A stretch of DNA of 64,000 bases from Sulfurovum sp. TSL1 (GCF_019972135.1 NZ_BPFI01000001.1:1099106-1163105), one strand, 5' to 3'. Shown: positions 17,048 through 27,701, counted from the stretch's first letter. Translations and numbers: made by a program. Notes: a model not told the origin generated them from the sequence alone.

Positions 17048-19201
17048 TTATTTATTATATGCGTCATCTAAACTAATGATCTCTATCAATTTAAACTGAT
17101 GTGAAATTTTTTCTGCAAGAAGCTGCTTTTTAGACTCATTGCTTTCAACTTCTATCTGACAGAACTCTGCCTGTTCTGAATTTCTGATCCCCAACTCTAT
17201 ACTCAAAATATTGAGATTAAGATCAGAAAGTTTTGACAGTAAATCTGCCAAAATACCTTTTTTGTTTTGAAGACTGATGGTGAGTCTGTATCTGGAGAGT
17301 TTGGAACCACTCCAACTCACATAGACCATCTCCTGCCCCTCTGACATTTTCCCGTAGGCTTTCTTGCATAATTTGTGGTGTATAATAGCTTTACTACCCT
17401 TATAAAATGCAACGATCTCGTCACCAACTTTAGGATGGCAGCAATAATCAAACTCTACGCCGTCTATAGGCTTGTTCGTAAAGAATCTAAAGTGCTCTAA
17501 CTCTTTGATATAGGGCTTTTTATATCCTTTTTTAAGCAGTTCCCAAAAACGCACGACTCTGGTACCCATATAATCTGCCACTTTATGTATGGTCTCTTTG
17601 TAATAGTCAAGCTGAACCGGCAGTTTATAAATGGCCTCCGTATGCTCCATACTTTCTAAAAGCTCTTTCATCGCACTGCTCTCTTGTGAGAACAGTGTTC
17701 CCAAGATATTGTATGCACTGAGGGTATCTGCCTCTTTTATTCTGGCTCTGCATGAGCTTCTTATACCCTCTTTGGCTCTGGATGTTTTTACGGTGTCAAG
17801 CCATGAACAGTACAAATGCACATCATTGTCTTTGATAATATTCACAATGTCACCATTTTTTAAAATGGTCAGCAGTGGCACTTTTTGCTTATTGACCAAT
17901 GCTTCCGCTGCATTGGCACCGACCTGTGAGTGAACGGCATAGGCAAAATCAAGGGCCACTGATCCTTTCGGTAAAGTATAATAATCCCCTTTAGGTGAAA
18001 AGACGGTAATATCTTCAGAAAAAAGATCGGATTTTGCCAACTCATAGAACTCTTCGATGGACTCATTTTGATAATGCAGACTCTCTAGCCATGCCAGGTT
18101 CACACCCATATCTCCATCTTTGTATTTCCAGTGTGCTGCAACACCATACTCTGCAAGTCTATGCATCTCTACGGTTCGTATCTGCGCTTCTACGATCCCC
18201 TCTTCGGAGAACAGTGTCGTATGAATGGTCTTATAGCCATTTTCTTTAGGTACGGCGATATAATCTTTAAACCTGGATATCAGAGGCGTGAACCTCAAAT
18301 GCACGAGTCCCAGGACCCTGTAGCAGTCTATGGGGTTTTTCACAATGATACGGACCGCCAGCAGGTCCAATACCTCTTCTATGCTCACACCCTTACGGTG
18401 CATCTTTAAATAGATGGAATAATAGTGTTTAACCCTTCCGATGATCTCAAAATCATCTTCATTAAAGCCGTCTTTTAGCATCGTATCTTTTACATTCTGA
18501 ATAAAAGCATTGAGTTTGAACTTCAAATTTTGTGCATTGGACTTCATATAGGTATCTATGCCCTTGTAATCTTCAGGATAGATATAACGGAAACTCAGAT
18601 CTTCCAAATGGTTTTTAAGTCTTGAGATGCCCAGTCTATGTGCAATAGGTGCGTATACGACAAGGGTCTCTTCAGAGATACGTTTTTGTTTTGCATAACT
18701 CAGTGCATCCAGTGTGATCATATTGTGCAATCTGTCACAAAGTTTGATCACAAGTACACGCACATCTTTGATGGAAGCAATAAGCATTTTTCGAAATGAA
18801 AGCGCGGAGTTGATCAATCTTTCATCGGAGCCTGAAGGGACCAGTTCTTCATCACGTATCTCGACGATCTTTGTGAGTCCCTCGACCATATGTGCCACAT
18901 CATACCCGAATTCATGTTCCAGCTCTTCGATCGTATACTGTGTATCTTCGACCACATCGTGTAAGAGGGCGGCCTGTACCATCATTTCATCATTGGAGAA
19001 CTTTGCAGTGATCGCTGCAACTAAGATGGGATGAACGATATAGGGCTCTCCGCTTTTACGTGTCTGTCCTTTATGTGCTTCGAGTGAATGTTCCAGTGCT
19101 TTGGTTGTTGCAGGTAGAGGATTTGGGATTTCTTCCCAAAGAAGGGCACTTGCCTCTTCTATAGTATGGATATTTTTAGCTTTATCTAGAAAAGCATCCA
19201 A
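17048..19201 (-). CDS. spoT: Bifunctional (p)ppGpp synthetase/hydrolase (Rel/SpoT)
   Basis: This 717-residue stringent-response enzyme has an HD hydrolase domain (H57, H81-D82 in LLHDVVEDT), a synthetase domain (about 240-350, including RFKDYIAVPKENGYKTIHT), a TGS domain (about 395-460) and a C-terminal ACT domain (about 640-715). Both active sites look complete, as expected for the single Rel enzyme of Campylobacterota. The start appears to be TTG at 19201: there is no in-frame ATG before residue 73, and GAAGGG lies upstream near the rpoZ stop. It is coupled to rpoZ, whose product binds ppGpp together with RNA polymerase in many Proteobacteria. Confidence 0.97.
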   Translation of the reverse strand: MDAFLDKAKNIHTIEEASALLWEEIPNPLPATTKALEHSLEAHKGQTRKSGEPYIVHPILVAAITAKFSNDEMMVQAALLHDVVEDTQYTIEELEHEFGYDVAHMVEGLTKIVEIRDEELVPSGSDERLINSALSFRKMLIASIKDVRVLVIKLCDRLHNMITLDALSYAKQKRISEETLVVYAPIAHRLGISRLKNHLEDLSFRYIYPEDYKGIDTYMKSNAQNLKFKLNAFIQNVKDTMLKDGFNEDDFEIIGRVKHYYSIYLKMHRKGVSIEEVLDLLAVRIIVKNPIDCYRVLGLVHLRFTPLISRFKDYIAVPKENGYKTIHTTLFSEEGIVEAQIRTVEMHRLAEYGVAAHWKYKDGDMGVNLAWLESLHYQNESIEEFYELAKSDLFSEDITVFSPKGDYYTLPKGSVALDFAYAVHSQVGANAAEALVNKQKVPLLTILKNGDIVNIIKDNDVHLYCSWLDTVKTSRAKEGIRSSCRARIKEADTLSAYNILGTLFSQESSAMKELLESMEHTEAIYKLPVQLDYYKETIHKVADYMGTRVVRFWELLKKGYKKPYIKELEHFRFFTNKPIDGVEFDYCCHPKVGDEIVAFYKGSKAIIHHKLCKKAYGKMSEGQEMVYVSWSGSKLSRYRLTISLQNKKGILADLLSKLSDLNLNILSIELGIRNSEQAEFCQIEVESNESKKQLLAEKISHQFKLIEIISLDDAYNK

Positions 19202-19207
19202 AAGAGT

Positions 19208-19417
19208 TTACCCTTCTAGGCTGACAGTGATCTTACCTTCAGCTATTTCTTGGAGTGCAATGTCTGAATATTTCATACCTGATGTATCGATATCTAAGAG
19301 TACTTCAGCACCTCTAGCGATGGCTTCTGCTCTTTTTCCTACTGCATTTGCAAGAAGGTATTTATCAAAATCTACTTTTTCAAGTGCTTTTGCTGTTAAT
19401 TGTTCTGTTCTCATCAT
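19208..19417 (-). CDS. rpoZ: RNA polymerase omega subunit
   Basis: This 69-residue protein matches omega: an N-terminal KALEKVDFDKYLLANAVGKR segment and the AEAIARGAEVL helix. It helps fold the beta' subunit and forms part of a ppGpp site in Proteobacteria. AAAGGA is six bases before the first of two ATGs. It lies between pyrH and spoT, all on the minus strand with small gaps. Confidence 0.96.
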   Translation of the reverse strand: MMRTEQLTAKALEKVDFDKYLLANAVGKRAEAIARGAEVLLDIDTSGMKYSDIALQEIAEGKITVSLEG

Positions 19418-19442
19418 ATTCTTTCCTTTATTATTTCATTCT

Positions 19443-20204
<762 letters not shown>

Positions 20205-20220
20205 TTAAACTCTTGGATAC

Positions 20221-21588
20221 CTATATCGTTATCAGCTTCAACGGGTTAATATGCTTAGAGTCTTTGGTTGCCTGAAAAATGAGTTTTTCATTCACTTTTC
20301 CTACCACATATCCCTTTTGTATCTTCGCCCCGACATGTATCGTAGGAGCAATTTTAGAAAGTCCTGCATAGACCGTATGTATCTTGCTGCTGTGGGAGAC
20401 CACCACTACATTGCCCAGCATACTGCTTTTCCCTGCAAATACTACTTTCCCGTTCAAGATATTTTTTACTTTTGAGTTCGCTACAGGCGACTTGAGCGTA
20501 ATAGATTCATTAAAGATCTTGATCTTGTAAATAGGATCCACATAGGTACCGAACTTTTTGATAAGCTTTGCTCCCGGTAATGGAGATATCGTTTTTCCGC
20601 CTCTGTATGCATAGGTTTTAGACTTTTGATAGGAAGAGTTTACCTGTCGTACCTTTTCACTCTCTTTGTACGTTTGTTGCTCAGCTTTTCTTGCTTCAGC
20701 TGCAGCCAGGCGCGCTTGCTTTTTCTCTTGCTCTGTCTTTGCTTGTTGCAAGGCCTCTTGGGCTTTTCTTGCATTGATACGTGCCAAGGCTTTTGCTTGA
20801 CGTACCTCTCTTTGTCTCTGTTTTTCAAGACGCATTGCCTCTTTCTCGGCTTCTGCTCTCTTGCGTGCTTCATTGACCTCTTGTGTATGGAGGATGTTCA
20901 GTTTTGCCAATGTGGACCGAAGAGAGTTCTGTTTGTCCACGATCTTTGCAAGTTTTTCATTGTATTTTTCCTCATCGGCAGCAAGCTTTTGACGCAATTT
21001 CTCTTTGGCTGACTTTTGTTGCGCATACTCCTCTCTCTTTTTGACAATACGTGCAATCTCATTTTTTGTTTTGTTGCGCAAATAGACCTTATCCTCTTTC
21101 TGCTTCTTAAGCTTCTCCAGATCTCCCTTGAGCGCAGCTAACATTTTGGTATTATGGTTTTTATAGGCAACATAGACTTCATGCGAAATTATAGATTCTT
21201 TTGTGGGTTCATGGGCTTTTTCCATGGCAAAAACGATAGAAAACTGTTCCGAAAGCAAAGAGACGAACTTTTGATGTTTTTCTTCCAGTGCCTGACTTGT
21301 AGCAGCCAACTCTTTTTCAGATCTGGCTAATTCGGTTTTTAATGCTTCATACTTTTCTTCTGATCTTTTTTGATCGATTTCAAGTTCGCCTATTTTCTTT
21401 TCAAGATAGACGATATCCTTCTCTGCAGCCTGTATGTCTTGAGCAATGTTGTGAAGCTGTCTGCTTGTCTTTTTTTTGGCAGCCGATGCAGCAGAGAGAT
21501 TTTCTTTAGACTGTTCGATCTTTGCAGTGGTCGACGCACTGTGAAGCACCCCTATCGCTACAAAACATATCAGAAGAAAGGATCTCAC
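20221..21588 (-). CDS. envC: EnvC-like amidase activator (coiled coil plus degenerate LytM)
   Basis: This 455-residue periplasmic protein has a signal peptide (about 1-18), a long charged coiled coil (about 20-320) and a C-terminal M23/LytM-like fold (about 330-455). The LytM metal ligands look missing: the usual HxxxD region reads FNESITL and the HxH region reads TVYAGL. That matches E. coli EnvC, which does not cut peptidoglycan but relieves autoinhibition of AmiA/AmiB when driven by FtsEX. Start is GTG at 21588, overlapping the ftsX stop (GTGA), with GGGAG seven bases upstream. Confidence 0.88.
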   Translation of the reverse strand: MRSFLLICFVAIGVLHSASTTAKIEQSKENLSAASAAKKKTSRQLHNIAQDIQAAEKDIVYLEKKIGELEIDQKRSEEKYEALKTELARSEKELAATSQALEEKHQKFVSLLSEQFSIVFAMEKAHEPTKESIISHEVYVAYKNHNTKMLAALKGDLEKLKKQKEDKVYLRNKTKNEIARIVKKREEYAQQKSAKEKLRQKLAADEEKYNEKLAKIVDKQNSLRSTLAKLNILHTQEVNEARKRAEAEKEAMRLEKQRQREVRQAKALARINARKAQEALQQAKTEQEKKQARLAAAEARKAEQQTYKESEKVRQVNSSYQKSKTYAYRGGKTISPLPGAKLIKKFGTYVDPIYKIKIFNESITLKSPVANSKVKNILNGKVVFAGKSSMLGNVVVVSHSSKIHTVYAGLSKIAPTIHVGAKIQKGYVVGKVNEKLIFQATKDSKHINPLKLITI

Positions 21589-22400
21589 TCCTGTACTCCC
21601 TTACTGCTAAATACCACCGTATAGACAGCAATAATAACGATCAGAATAGAAGCGCCCAATAAAATACCGATATCGCTAACCCTGAACAGTGCTTCCCTGT
21701 TTTGCACCATGATATCAATCCCACTTTGCGCAGCCCAGTAAAATTTGGTATAAAAGAAGATCGCCGAGACCAAAAGTGTTGAAAAGATCGCATCCAGAAA
21801 AGCAACCTTGAAAAGTACCCCTGATCTGAGCATCAATGGTGCACCGAATATCTCCATCACCTGCATACGCTCTTTATGTGCATATTTCCAGATCTCCATC
21901 TGTTTGATGATAAGGAACAGACTTACCACAGCCATAAAAACGATAAATATTTTCAGTATGAACTTGATAAATGCAAAAAGCCTGTAATTGGACTGATAGC
22001 TGCTGCCGAATGTCTCAACCTGTTTAATGTTGGCATCCGCTTCAAGATCTTTTTTGATCGCTTCCAGTCCTGAAGTGTGAAGATAAGAGTCTAACCCAAG
22101 ATTATAAAAATAAGGCAGTGTAGCCAATATCTCTTTGCTGCTGCTTTGACTGATCCCCTTTGCCACTTCTGAGACGATGCTCTCACGTTGGATCTTTTCT
22201 GCCGTACTGATATGATCATTGAGTGCCTGAAAGTCAGAAAGCTCCATAGGCTTTTTGGTCACAGCAAGCATAAAATAGCCCTCCTGGAGCCCTTTTTCAT
22301 AAGTATTTGTTGTACGTTCAAATACCAGATAAAATTCAATCCCTAATAAAATTGCCATCAGCGGCAAAATGAACATCAAATGGTTTTTAATGAACTTCAT
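21585..22400 (-). CDS. ftsX: Cell division protein FtsX
   Basis: This 271-residue inner-membrane protein has one N-terminal helix, a periplasmic loop (about 35-150) and three further helices, the FtsX/MacB-type permease arrangement. It partners FtsE and would pass ATP-driven movement to the EnvC-like protein encoded next. The ATG at 22400 has AAGG six bases upstream; a GTG two codons earlier is less likely. The start lies inside the end of ftsE, a 14-base overlap. Confidence 0.93.
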   Translation of the reverse strand: MKFIKNHLMFILPLMAILLGIEFYLVFERTTNTYEKGLQEGYFMLAVTKKPMELSDFQALNDHISTAEKIQRESIVSEVAKGISQSSSKEILATLPYFYNLGLDSYLHTSGLEAIKKDLEADANIKQVETFGSSYQSNYRLFAFIKFILKIFIVFMAVVSLFLIIKQMEIWKYAHKERMQVMEIFGAPLMLRSGVLFKVAFLDAIFSTLLVSAIFFYTKFYWAAQSGIDIMVQNREALFRVSDIGILLGASILIVIIAVYTVVFSSKGVQE

Positions 22401-23061
22401 ATACACCCTTGCTCTCTATAATAAAATGTCTGTAAGGCAAAGAGAAGATCGTTGGGATTTTGTGTGTGACGACCAAAACGGTTGTATCGAGCTGCTGACA
22501 CGCATTCTCCATCAGGTCCCAGATCACATTGGAGGAATAATCATCAAGGTTACCCGTAGGTTCATCTGCCAATATCACCACCGGATTCTTCGCCAATGCT
22601 CTTGCCACACCCACACGCTGCTGTTCCCCACCGCTTAATTCCAACGGATACTTGTCTGCATGTTCAGGGAGTTTTACATGTTTAAGCAGTCTTCGTGCCT
22701 GTGTGTCCTGTATCTCACTGTCGTATCCTGCAATCATTAAGGGCAGAACAACATTTTTTTTCACGGTCCATTCATTCACCAGTTTATAGTCCTGAAAAAT
22801 GATACCCATATGGGTTCTGAGTTCCTGGAGTTTACGCTGACTGACATTGGCCAGATCAAGCCCACCCACTACAAGGTTGCCTTCGCTCGGTCTCAACTTT
22901 CCGTACAATGCTTTAAGCAGTGTAGATTTACCCGAACCACTCGGTCCTGTAATAAAGACGAACTCACCTTTTTTAATGCTGAAGTTGGCATCTTTAATGA
23001 CCTCTTTTCCTGCTTTTCCATACGTAAGGGTAAGATGTGAAGCGTGGATCACATTGGACAT
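22387..23061 (-). CDS. ftsE: Cell division ATP-binding protein FtsE
   Basis: This 224-residue ABC ATPase has Walker [10 protein letters not shown] (about 39-47), ABC signature LSGGEQQRV, and Walker [13 protein letters not shown]. It is the cytoplasmic ATPase of the FtsEX complex. The close spacing trmB-ftsE-ftsX-envC on the minus strand suggests one transcript. Confidence 0.96.
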   Translation of the reverse strand: MSNVIHASHLTLTYGKAGKEVIKDANFSIKKGEFVFITGPSGSGKSTLLKALYGKLRPSEGNLVVGGLDLANVSQRKLQELRTHMGIIFQDYKLVNEWTVKKNVVLPLMIAGYDSEIQDTQARRLLKHVKLPEHADKYPLELSGGEQQRVGVARALAKNPVVILADEPTGNLDDYSSNVIWDLMENACQQLDTTVLVVTHKIPTIFSLPYRHFIIESKGVYEVH

Positions 23062-23064
23062 GTG

Positions 23065-24249
23065 CTACTCTCCTTTAACGAGCATCATCTGCTCAGCTAG
23101 TTTTTGGTGTGCTTGAAAGTTGACTGTCGTCTTCACAGGCGGAGAGACAAAATATCTGCAACTCTCTTTTTCTAATAAAATATATTTATGTTCTGGTCTG
23201 TCAAAACTTCCAAAGGCACATTTGATAAGTAGACTCTCTTCAGATATTTTGTACACCCGTTCAAAGTGTATGAAATACCCGTCAAATACCAATGCGTTTT
23301 TCGGTAAACATTCTTCTATCCCTGACGTATATTTTACATCATTAAAATTAAAATCTATAGTCAACGTTTTAGGTGCTGATTCCTGGGTGCATTTGACATA
23401 CACATCATAGATATCTTTTTCCTGTCTCAGCCATCTGGCTTCATACTTGCTTGTCACTTCCAACGCTTCATTTTTACGTACTTCTACTTCAACCTTAGGT
23501 ACAGAAAAGAAAGTTTCCAACGCATACCAAAAGTATTTGTCACTGTCTGTACGAAGCTCCAGTCGTCCGCCTTTTCTCAGTACTCTCATGGACTCGTCTA
23601 AAAAACTGGGGCTGATCACCCTTCTGTGTGGTTTCTTGTCCCAGGGTACAGGGAAATGGACAAAGATCTGTTCACATACATTGGATGGCAACATCTCCAA
23701 AAAAAGTCTTGCATCGTAATTCACAACCCAGATATTGTCAAGCTTTTGAAGTTCTATCTGCTTGAGGACCTGTTGTGCCGAAGGTGTATGGATCTCTAAC
23801 CCTATAAAAAGCGTGTCGGGGTTCTTTTTTGCCTGATGAAGCAAATGCCGGCCACTTCCAAATCCTACCTCAACAGAGATCTTCTCTTTAGGATAGGTGA
23901 TATTTTCAAAATCTTCTATCTTTTTAAAATGTTCTGAAGAGAGTGGACTCTTTGTATTGGATAGTGCGATATTTGAAGTGAGTACATCCAGGTTCAACGC
24001 TTTTGATACACTCTCCAATGCCTCTTTAAGCAGGTTCACTTTAAGGGGTCTGGTCACTTTGTCATATTTGAGTAAGTAGTCTTTTTCATCCGGTTTGAGT
24101 TGAAGCAAGAACTCTTCTCCTGCATGCTCAATACCAATGAGCATATCATTACGGTTCAGTGCAGTGGCGCAAAAAGTCATCATAGGACTGTTTTTTATCT
24201 GTGCTTCTATTATGGATGTATCAAAGGGGGTAACTTTTAAGTGTGGCAT
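23065..24249 (-). CDS. trmB: tRNA (guanine-N7-)-methyltransferase TrmB, long form
   Basis: This 394-residue enzyme methylates G46 of tRNAs with S-adenosylmethionine. The conserved core lies in the middle (about 125-270): the SAM site VEVGFGSGRHLL and the VHFPVPWDKKPHRR segment. Typical TrmB proteins are 210-240 residues; this one has about 120 extra residues at each end, a form I recall from Campylobacterota. The function of the added segments is unknown. It is closely followed by ftsE. Confidence 0.95.
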   Translation of the reverse strand: MPHLKVTPFDTSIIEAQIKNSPMMTFCATALNRNDMLIGIEHAGEEFLLQLKPDEKDYLLKYDKVTRPLKVNLLKEALESVSKALNLDVLTSNIALSNTKSPLSSEHFKKIEDFENITYPKEKISVEVGFGSGRHLLHQAKKNPDTLFIGLEIHTPSAQQVLKQIELQKLDNIWVVNYDARLFLEMLPSNVCEQIFVHFPVPWDKKPHRRVISPSFLDESMRVLRKGGRLELRTDSDKYFWYALETFFSVPKVEVEVRKNEALEVTSKYEARWLRQEKDIYDVYVKCTQESAPKTLTIDFNFNDVKYTSGIEECLPKNALVFDGYFIHFERVYKISEESLLIKCAFGSFDRPEHKYILLEKESCRYFVSPPVKTTVNFQAHQKLAEQMMLVKGE

Positions 24250-24258
24250 TGTTCCTGC

Positions 24259-24924
24259 TTATAATGTAATTTTTGTTGCTTCGCTGGGATAAGCGCGTAT
24301 TTTGTCATAACTTTGTGCGATGATCCGGTAGCTGTATGTATGTCCGCTTCTTACAAAAGTGTCAATGTATTCAACCATCAACTGTCCTTGTACCTGTGAG
24401 ATGAATTTCCATCCAGAGCCATCCACGGATCGCTCTACGATATAGGTATCGATGCTTGGATCAGCATGCGGTTTCCACAAAAGTTTGACCACAGAGGGTG
24501 CTACCCTATAGGCTTTCACGAAAGAAACTGCCGAAAATGCAGGCAAGGTTCTTACATCGATCGGCTCACTGTGTTCAGACTCTTGTCCAAAAGCAAAGGT
24601 GCTGAATCTATAACGATAGGTGCTGTCTGCCTTAACATGTCTGTCCACAAAGTGCGTCGCATAAGGGTTGCCCACAGTACCTATACGTTGAAAACTCTGT
24701 GACGACTGCGAAACATCGCTTCTGTAAATATTGACACCCTGTATACGATGGTCATCTATCTTCTTCCATTCAAAACCTACAGAGTTCATTCTGGGTAAAG
24801 CATGTACCTGTTCGATCGTTTCTAATGAAGGGTCTGTACCATAGGTCATCAATCCCTTGACAGCACCACACCCGTTAAAGGTGATCAAAGAGAGTGCCCA
24901 GAGTATGAGGGTCGATTTTTTCAT
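24259..24924 (-). CDS. Fibronectin type III lipoprotein
   Basis: This 221-residue protein has a lipoprotein signal (ITFNGC, acylated at about C19) and two fibronectin type III-like repeats (about 30-125 and 130-220), each with the SYRYRF/TYSYRI beta-strand pattern. The start at 24924 is needed for the signal peptide and has AAGGTG six bases upstream, so it overlaps the end of rluD by 50 bases. The gene lies between rluD and trmB. Its role is unknown; a periplasmic or outer-membrane scaffold is plausible. Confidence 0.85.
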   Translation of the reverse strand: MKKSTLILWALSLITFNGCGAVKGLMTYGTDPSLETIEQVHALPRMNSVGFEWKKIDDHRIQGVNIYRSDVSQSSQSFQRIGTVGNPYATHFVDRHVKADSTYRYRFSTFAFGQESEHSEPIDVRTLPAFSAVSFVKAYRVAPSVVKLLWKPHADPSIDTYIVERSVDGSGWKFISQVQGQLMVEYIDTFVRSGHTYSYRIIAQSYDKIRAYPSEATKITL

Positions 24925-25828
24925 CTACTTCACCTTGGTCGAAATTTTTAGATATATACATTTTCATATCATCAAAAAGTGGGGCGACAAACTCCATTCT
25001 TTCACCGCTTACAGGGTGGACAAGATACAGTAGATATGCATGCAAGTTAACTCTGGAAATTTTATCTCTTTTGCTCTTAAATCCATATAAATCATCGCCT
25101 AAAATGTGGCGCCCAAGCGTATTTAAATGGACCCGTATCTGATGGGTTCTTCCTGTAAACAGTTTTGCCGCGATGAGTTCAATATTCTGTTTGCTTGTCA
25201 GCAGTTTTACGAAGGCTGTTTTAGCATTTCTCCCATCCGGGACGACATCCATTTTGAGTCGGTTCTTAGGGTTACGTCCTATGGGTTTATCTACAATGAT
25301 ATTCTCTTTCAGCGGACAATCGATCAATGCCAGATAGTAACGGCCCATACTCTTGTCCTGGAGCTGTAAGCTCAGCGCTTCATGTACTTTGTTGTCCTTG
25401 GCCACGACCAGTGCACCCGTTGTCTCTTTGTCTATACGGTGCACGATGCCATAACGCTCTTCTCCGCTGATCGTGGAAAGAGAGATGCCTTTCTGGATCA
25501 GCCAATCTACCAGTGTAGGCTCTTTGACGGAAGGTGCAGGATGGACCACAAGGCCTGCCGGTTTGTTCACCACCAAAAGATACGCATCTTCATAGATCAC
25601 CTCGACATCAAAGTCCACAGGTGCTACCTCTCGTTTTTCAGCCTCTTTGAATTCATAGGCTATCTCATCACCCTCTTCTACTTTAAAACTGGTTTTTTTG
25701 ATCGTTTTGCTATTGACGGATACCAGTCCATCTTTGATAAGTTTTTCGATCTGGTTACGGCTTACGTCCAATTGGTTTGCAAGTATCTTGTCCAAACGGC
25801 CTGATGCTGTAGCGGTAAATTGAGTCAT
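24875..25828 (-). CDS. rluD: RluD-type 23S rRNA pseudouridine synthase
   Basis: This 317-residue RluA-family enzyme has an N-terminal S4 domain (about 9-65) and the catalytic HRIDKETTGALV motif with D133. It converts uridines of 23S rRNA helix 69 to pseudouridine if it is true RluD; the RluC/RluD division cannot be settled by eye. It leads a run of closely packed minus-strand genes. Confidence 0.92.
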   Translation of the reverse strand: MTQFTATASGRLDKILANQLDVSRNQIEKLIKDGLVSVNSKTIKKTSFKVEEGDEIAYEFKEAEKREVAPVDFDVEVIYEDAYLLVVNKPAGLVVHPAPSVKEPTLVDWLIQKGISLSTISGEERYGIVHRIDKETTGALVVAKDNKVHEALSLQLQDKSMGRYYLALIDCPLKENIIVDKPIGRNPKNRLKMDVVPDGRNAKTAFVKLLTSKQNIELIAAKLFTGRTHQIRVHLNTLGRHILGDDLYGFKSKRDKISRVNLHAYLLYLVHPVSGERMEFVAPLFDDMKMYISKNFDQGEVDEKIDPHTLGTLFDHL

Positions 25829-25845
25829 ACTTTTTTCGTCAAAGA

Positions 25846-26199
25846 TCAGTCTGTCTGCTTACACGGTTCATCAGAGAGAAACTGCTTACGTACCCAGCCC
25901 CGTTGGCCCTCAGCATCCACTTTACACCATACCGGGTATTTCCATGCCATATGGCTCCTTTGGGTTGCATTCATCTCCTCAAGCCCTTTTTGAGTGACTT
26001 CTCTTAAGCAGCCGAGGTTTTGGACACACTCCTCCGTCCAGACACGGGTATAGATCTTTTTTGCTTTGCGGTTGGGTTCCACACTCAATGCAAGGGATTC
26101 ACATCTTTTGATAAGTTTCACGGTAAATTCCCGTGGTTGTATGTTCTCTTCTGCAATCACATATGCAAACAGTAAGTTTAGTAGCAATAGGAGTCTCAC
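25846..26199 (-). CDS. Secreted SH3-like protein of unknown function
   Basis: This 117-residue protein has a signal peptide (MRLLLLLNLLFAYVIA) and an SH3-like segment (WCKVDAEGQRGWVRKQFL, about 91-108). Several cysteines could form disulfides. The start is GTG at 26199, overlapping the ttcA-like stop (GTGA), with GAGGAA five bases before. Small periplasmic SH3-type proteins often bind cell-wall material; that is only suggestive here. Confidence 0.75.
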   Translation of the reverse strand: MRLLLLLNLLFAYVIAEENIQPREFTVKLIKRCESLALSVEPNRKAKKIYTRVWTEECVQNLGCLREVTQKGLEEMNATQRSHMAWKYPVWCKVDAEGQRGWVRKQFLSDEPCKQTD

Positions 26200-27014
26200 A
26201 GCGCTTCCTCTATATCATCTCTGTGCCAGCGTGCAGGATCGAAGAAAGTATCATCATGGATATGTTTAAAGGAAGCCCTGAACATTTTAAAGACATCTTT
26301 ATTCTCTTTTTCAAGCCCAGCCAACCACGCTTTCGTCGCAGCTCTGGCATAAGGCATCTTTACCTCTTTCAGCATGGCAGGGCAGGCTTCATCACCTATG
26401 ACATTCAAATGGTTATCTTCTGCAAAGGCACGCAGTTGTGTCTCTCTGGCTTGGATCAGCGGACGTATCAGGTGAAACCCTCTGCTTGTCTTATAGATGG
26501 GTGCCAAAGCTCTCATGGTTCCATTATAGAACATATTCATAAAAAAGCTTTCTACGGTGTCATCAAAGTGATGCCCAAGTGCTACCTTGGTGAAACCGCC
26601 TTTCTCTGCAAAACTATAGAGTGCCCCTCTTCTCATACGTGAGAAATAGGAACAGAATGAAGAGTTCTCCCTTATTGTGTCATTTGAGATCTCATAAATA
26701 TTGGTGTCAAAAACAGTGTGTTTGATACCAAACTCTTCACAATGCTTGCTCAAGAATTCATAATGTTCATCAGGCATACCATATTTGACCGTACAGGCTT
26801 CAAATTCAAAGTGAAAAGGAGCATGCCGCTGCATATGTTTCAAGATATGTACAAGTGCTAGAGAGTCTTTACCTCCACTCAGCCCAACCAGTACTTTATC
26901 CCCCTCACCTATCAGTTTGAACTCCGCATTGGTCTTACCTGCCAACTTAAGCAGTTTTTTGCTTATGGGGATGCTTTTTGAAGCAGCACGTCTTTGTTTA
27001 TCGTCCAATTGCAT
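26196..27014 (-). CDS. ttcA: TtcA-like PP-loop tRNA thiolation protein
   Basis: This 272-residue ATP-pyrophosphatase has the PP-loop SGGKDS (46-51) and the TtcA-like segments RMRRGALY and ALGHHFDDTVESFFMNMF. TtcA thiolates cytidine 32 of some tRNAs and holds a [4Fe-4S] cluster on three cysteines. Here C121 and C211 are present, but the second cysteine of the CxxC is F124 (CSYF). The cluster may therefore be bound differently, or the substrate may differ. The gene overlaps mtnN by 17 bases. Calling it ttcA rests on overall similarity. Confidence 0.78.
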   Translation of the reverse strand: MQLDDKQRRAASKSIPISKKLLKLAGKTNAEFKLIGEGDKVLVGLSGGKDSLALVHILKHMQRHAPFHFEFEACTVKYGMPDEHYEFLSKHCEEFGIKHTVFDTNIYEISNDTIRENSSFCSYFSRMRRGALYSFAEKGGFTKVALGHHFDDTVESFFMNMFYNGTMRALAPIYKTSRGFHLIRPLIQARETQLRAFAEDNHLNVIGDEACPAMLKEVKMPYARAATKAWLAGLEKENKDVFKMFRASFKHIHDDTFFDPARWHRDDIEEAL

Positions 27015-27699
27015 CCACCATACTCAGAATGAAATCAGCAGAGATCTTTGCTGAGCTTTCCAAAAATTCATCAAAATTAAAACTTGCATCCATATCGGCA
27101 CTGTCCGAGATCGCACGTAAAACAAAGAAAGGTACATTTAAAGCATTACAGACCACGGCAACACTGGCCCCTTCCATCTCTAAAGCATCTGCTTTAAAAG
27201 TATTCTTTATCCACTCCTTACGTTCAGGGTCTGCGATGAACTGATCTCCCGTTGCGATGATACCTTCCTGAATGGTCAAACCTTTTTGCTGCGCCACATT
27301 TTTAGCAATATCACGTAACACGGCATCTGTATGAATACAGATAGTTCCCTCTGGTACATACCCGAACGGATGTCCAAAAGCGGTGATATCCAGATCATGT
27401 TGACACAGACCGTTTGCGATGATCAGGTCACCGATCTTCAGTTCATCACTGATAGCGCCAGCAACACCTGAAAAAAGGAGCAGATCACAGCCGAATTTTT
27501 CTATGAGCGTTGTTGCCGTTAATGCAGCAAACACTTTACCTATTTTGGAATATGCCACAACCACTTCTTGCCCATGGTAGGTACCTTCATAATATTTATT
27601 ATCTCCATACACATCCGTCTGTACATTCTCAAGTTTATCGATAATAGGTTCTATCTCTTCAGGCATGGCACCCATGATGGCAATTTTTTGACTTGTCAT
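26998..27699 (-). CDS. mtnN: MTA/SAH nucleosidase (probably also aminodeoxyfutalosine nucleosidase)
   Basis: This 233-residue enzyme removes adenine from methylthioadenosine and S-adenosylhomocysteine. The N-terminal GAMPEEIEP, the central FSGVAGAI and the substrate-binding EMEGASVA, then SDSAD, are all present. In Campylobacterota the same enzyme usually serves the futalosine route to menaquinone. It lies directly after fabD (gap of two bases). Confidence 0.94.
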   Translation of the reverse strand: MTSQKIAIMGAMPEEIEPIIDKLENVQTDVYGDNKYYEGTYHGQEVVVAYSKIGKVFAALTATTLIEKFGCDLLLFSGVAGAISDELKIGDLIIANGLCQHDLDITAFGHPFGYVPEGTICIHTDAVLRDIAKNVAQQKGLTIQEGIIATGDQFIADPERKEWIKNTFKADALEMEGASVAVVCNALNVPFFVLRAISDSADMDASFNFDEFLESSAKISADFILSMVDAIGR

Positions 27700-27701
27700 G
27701 A

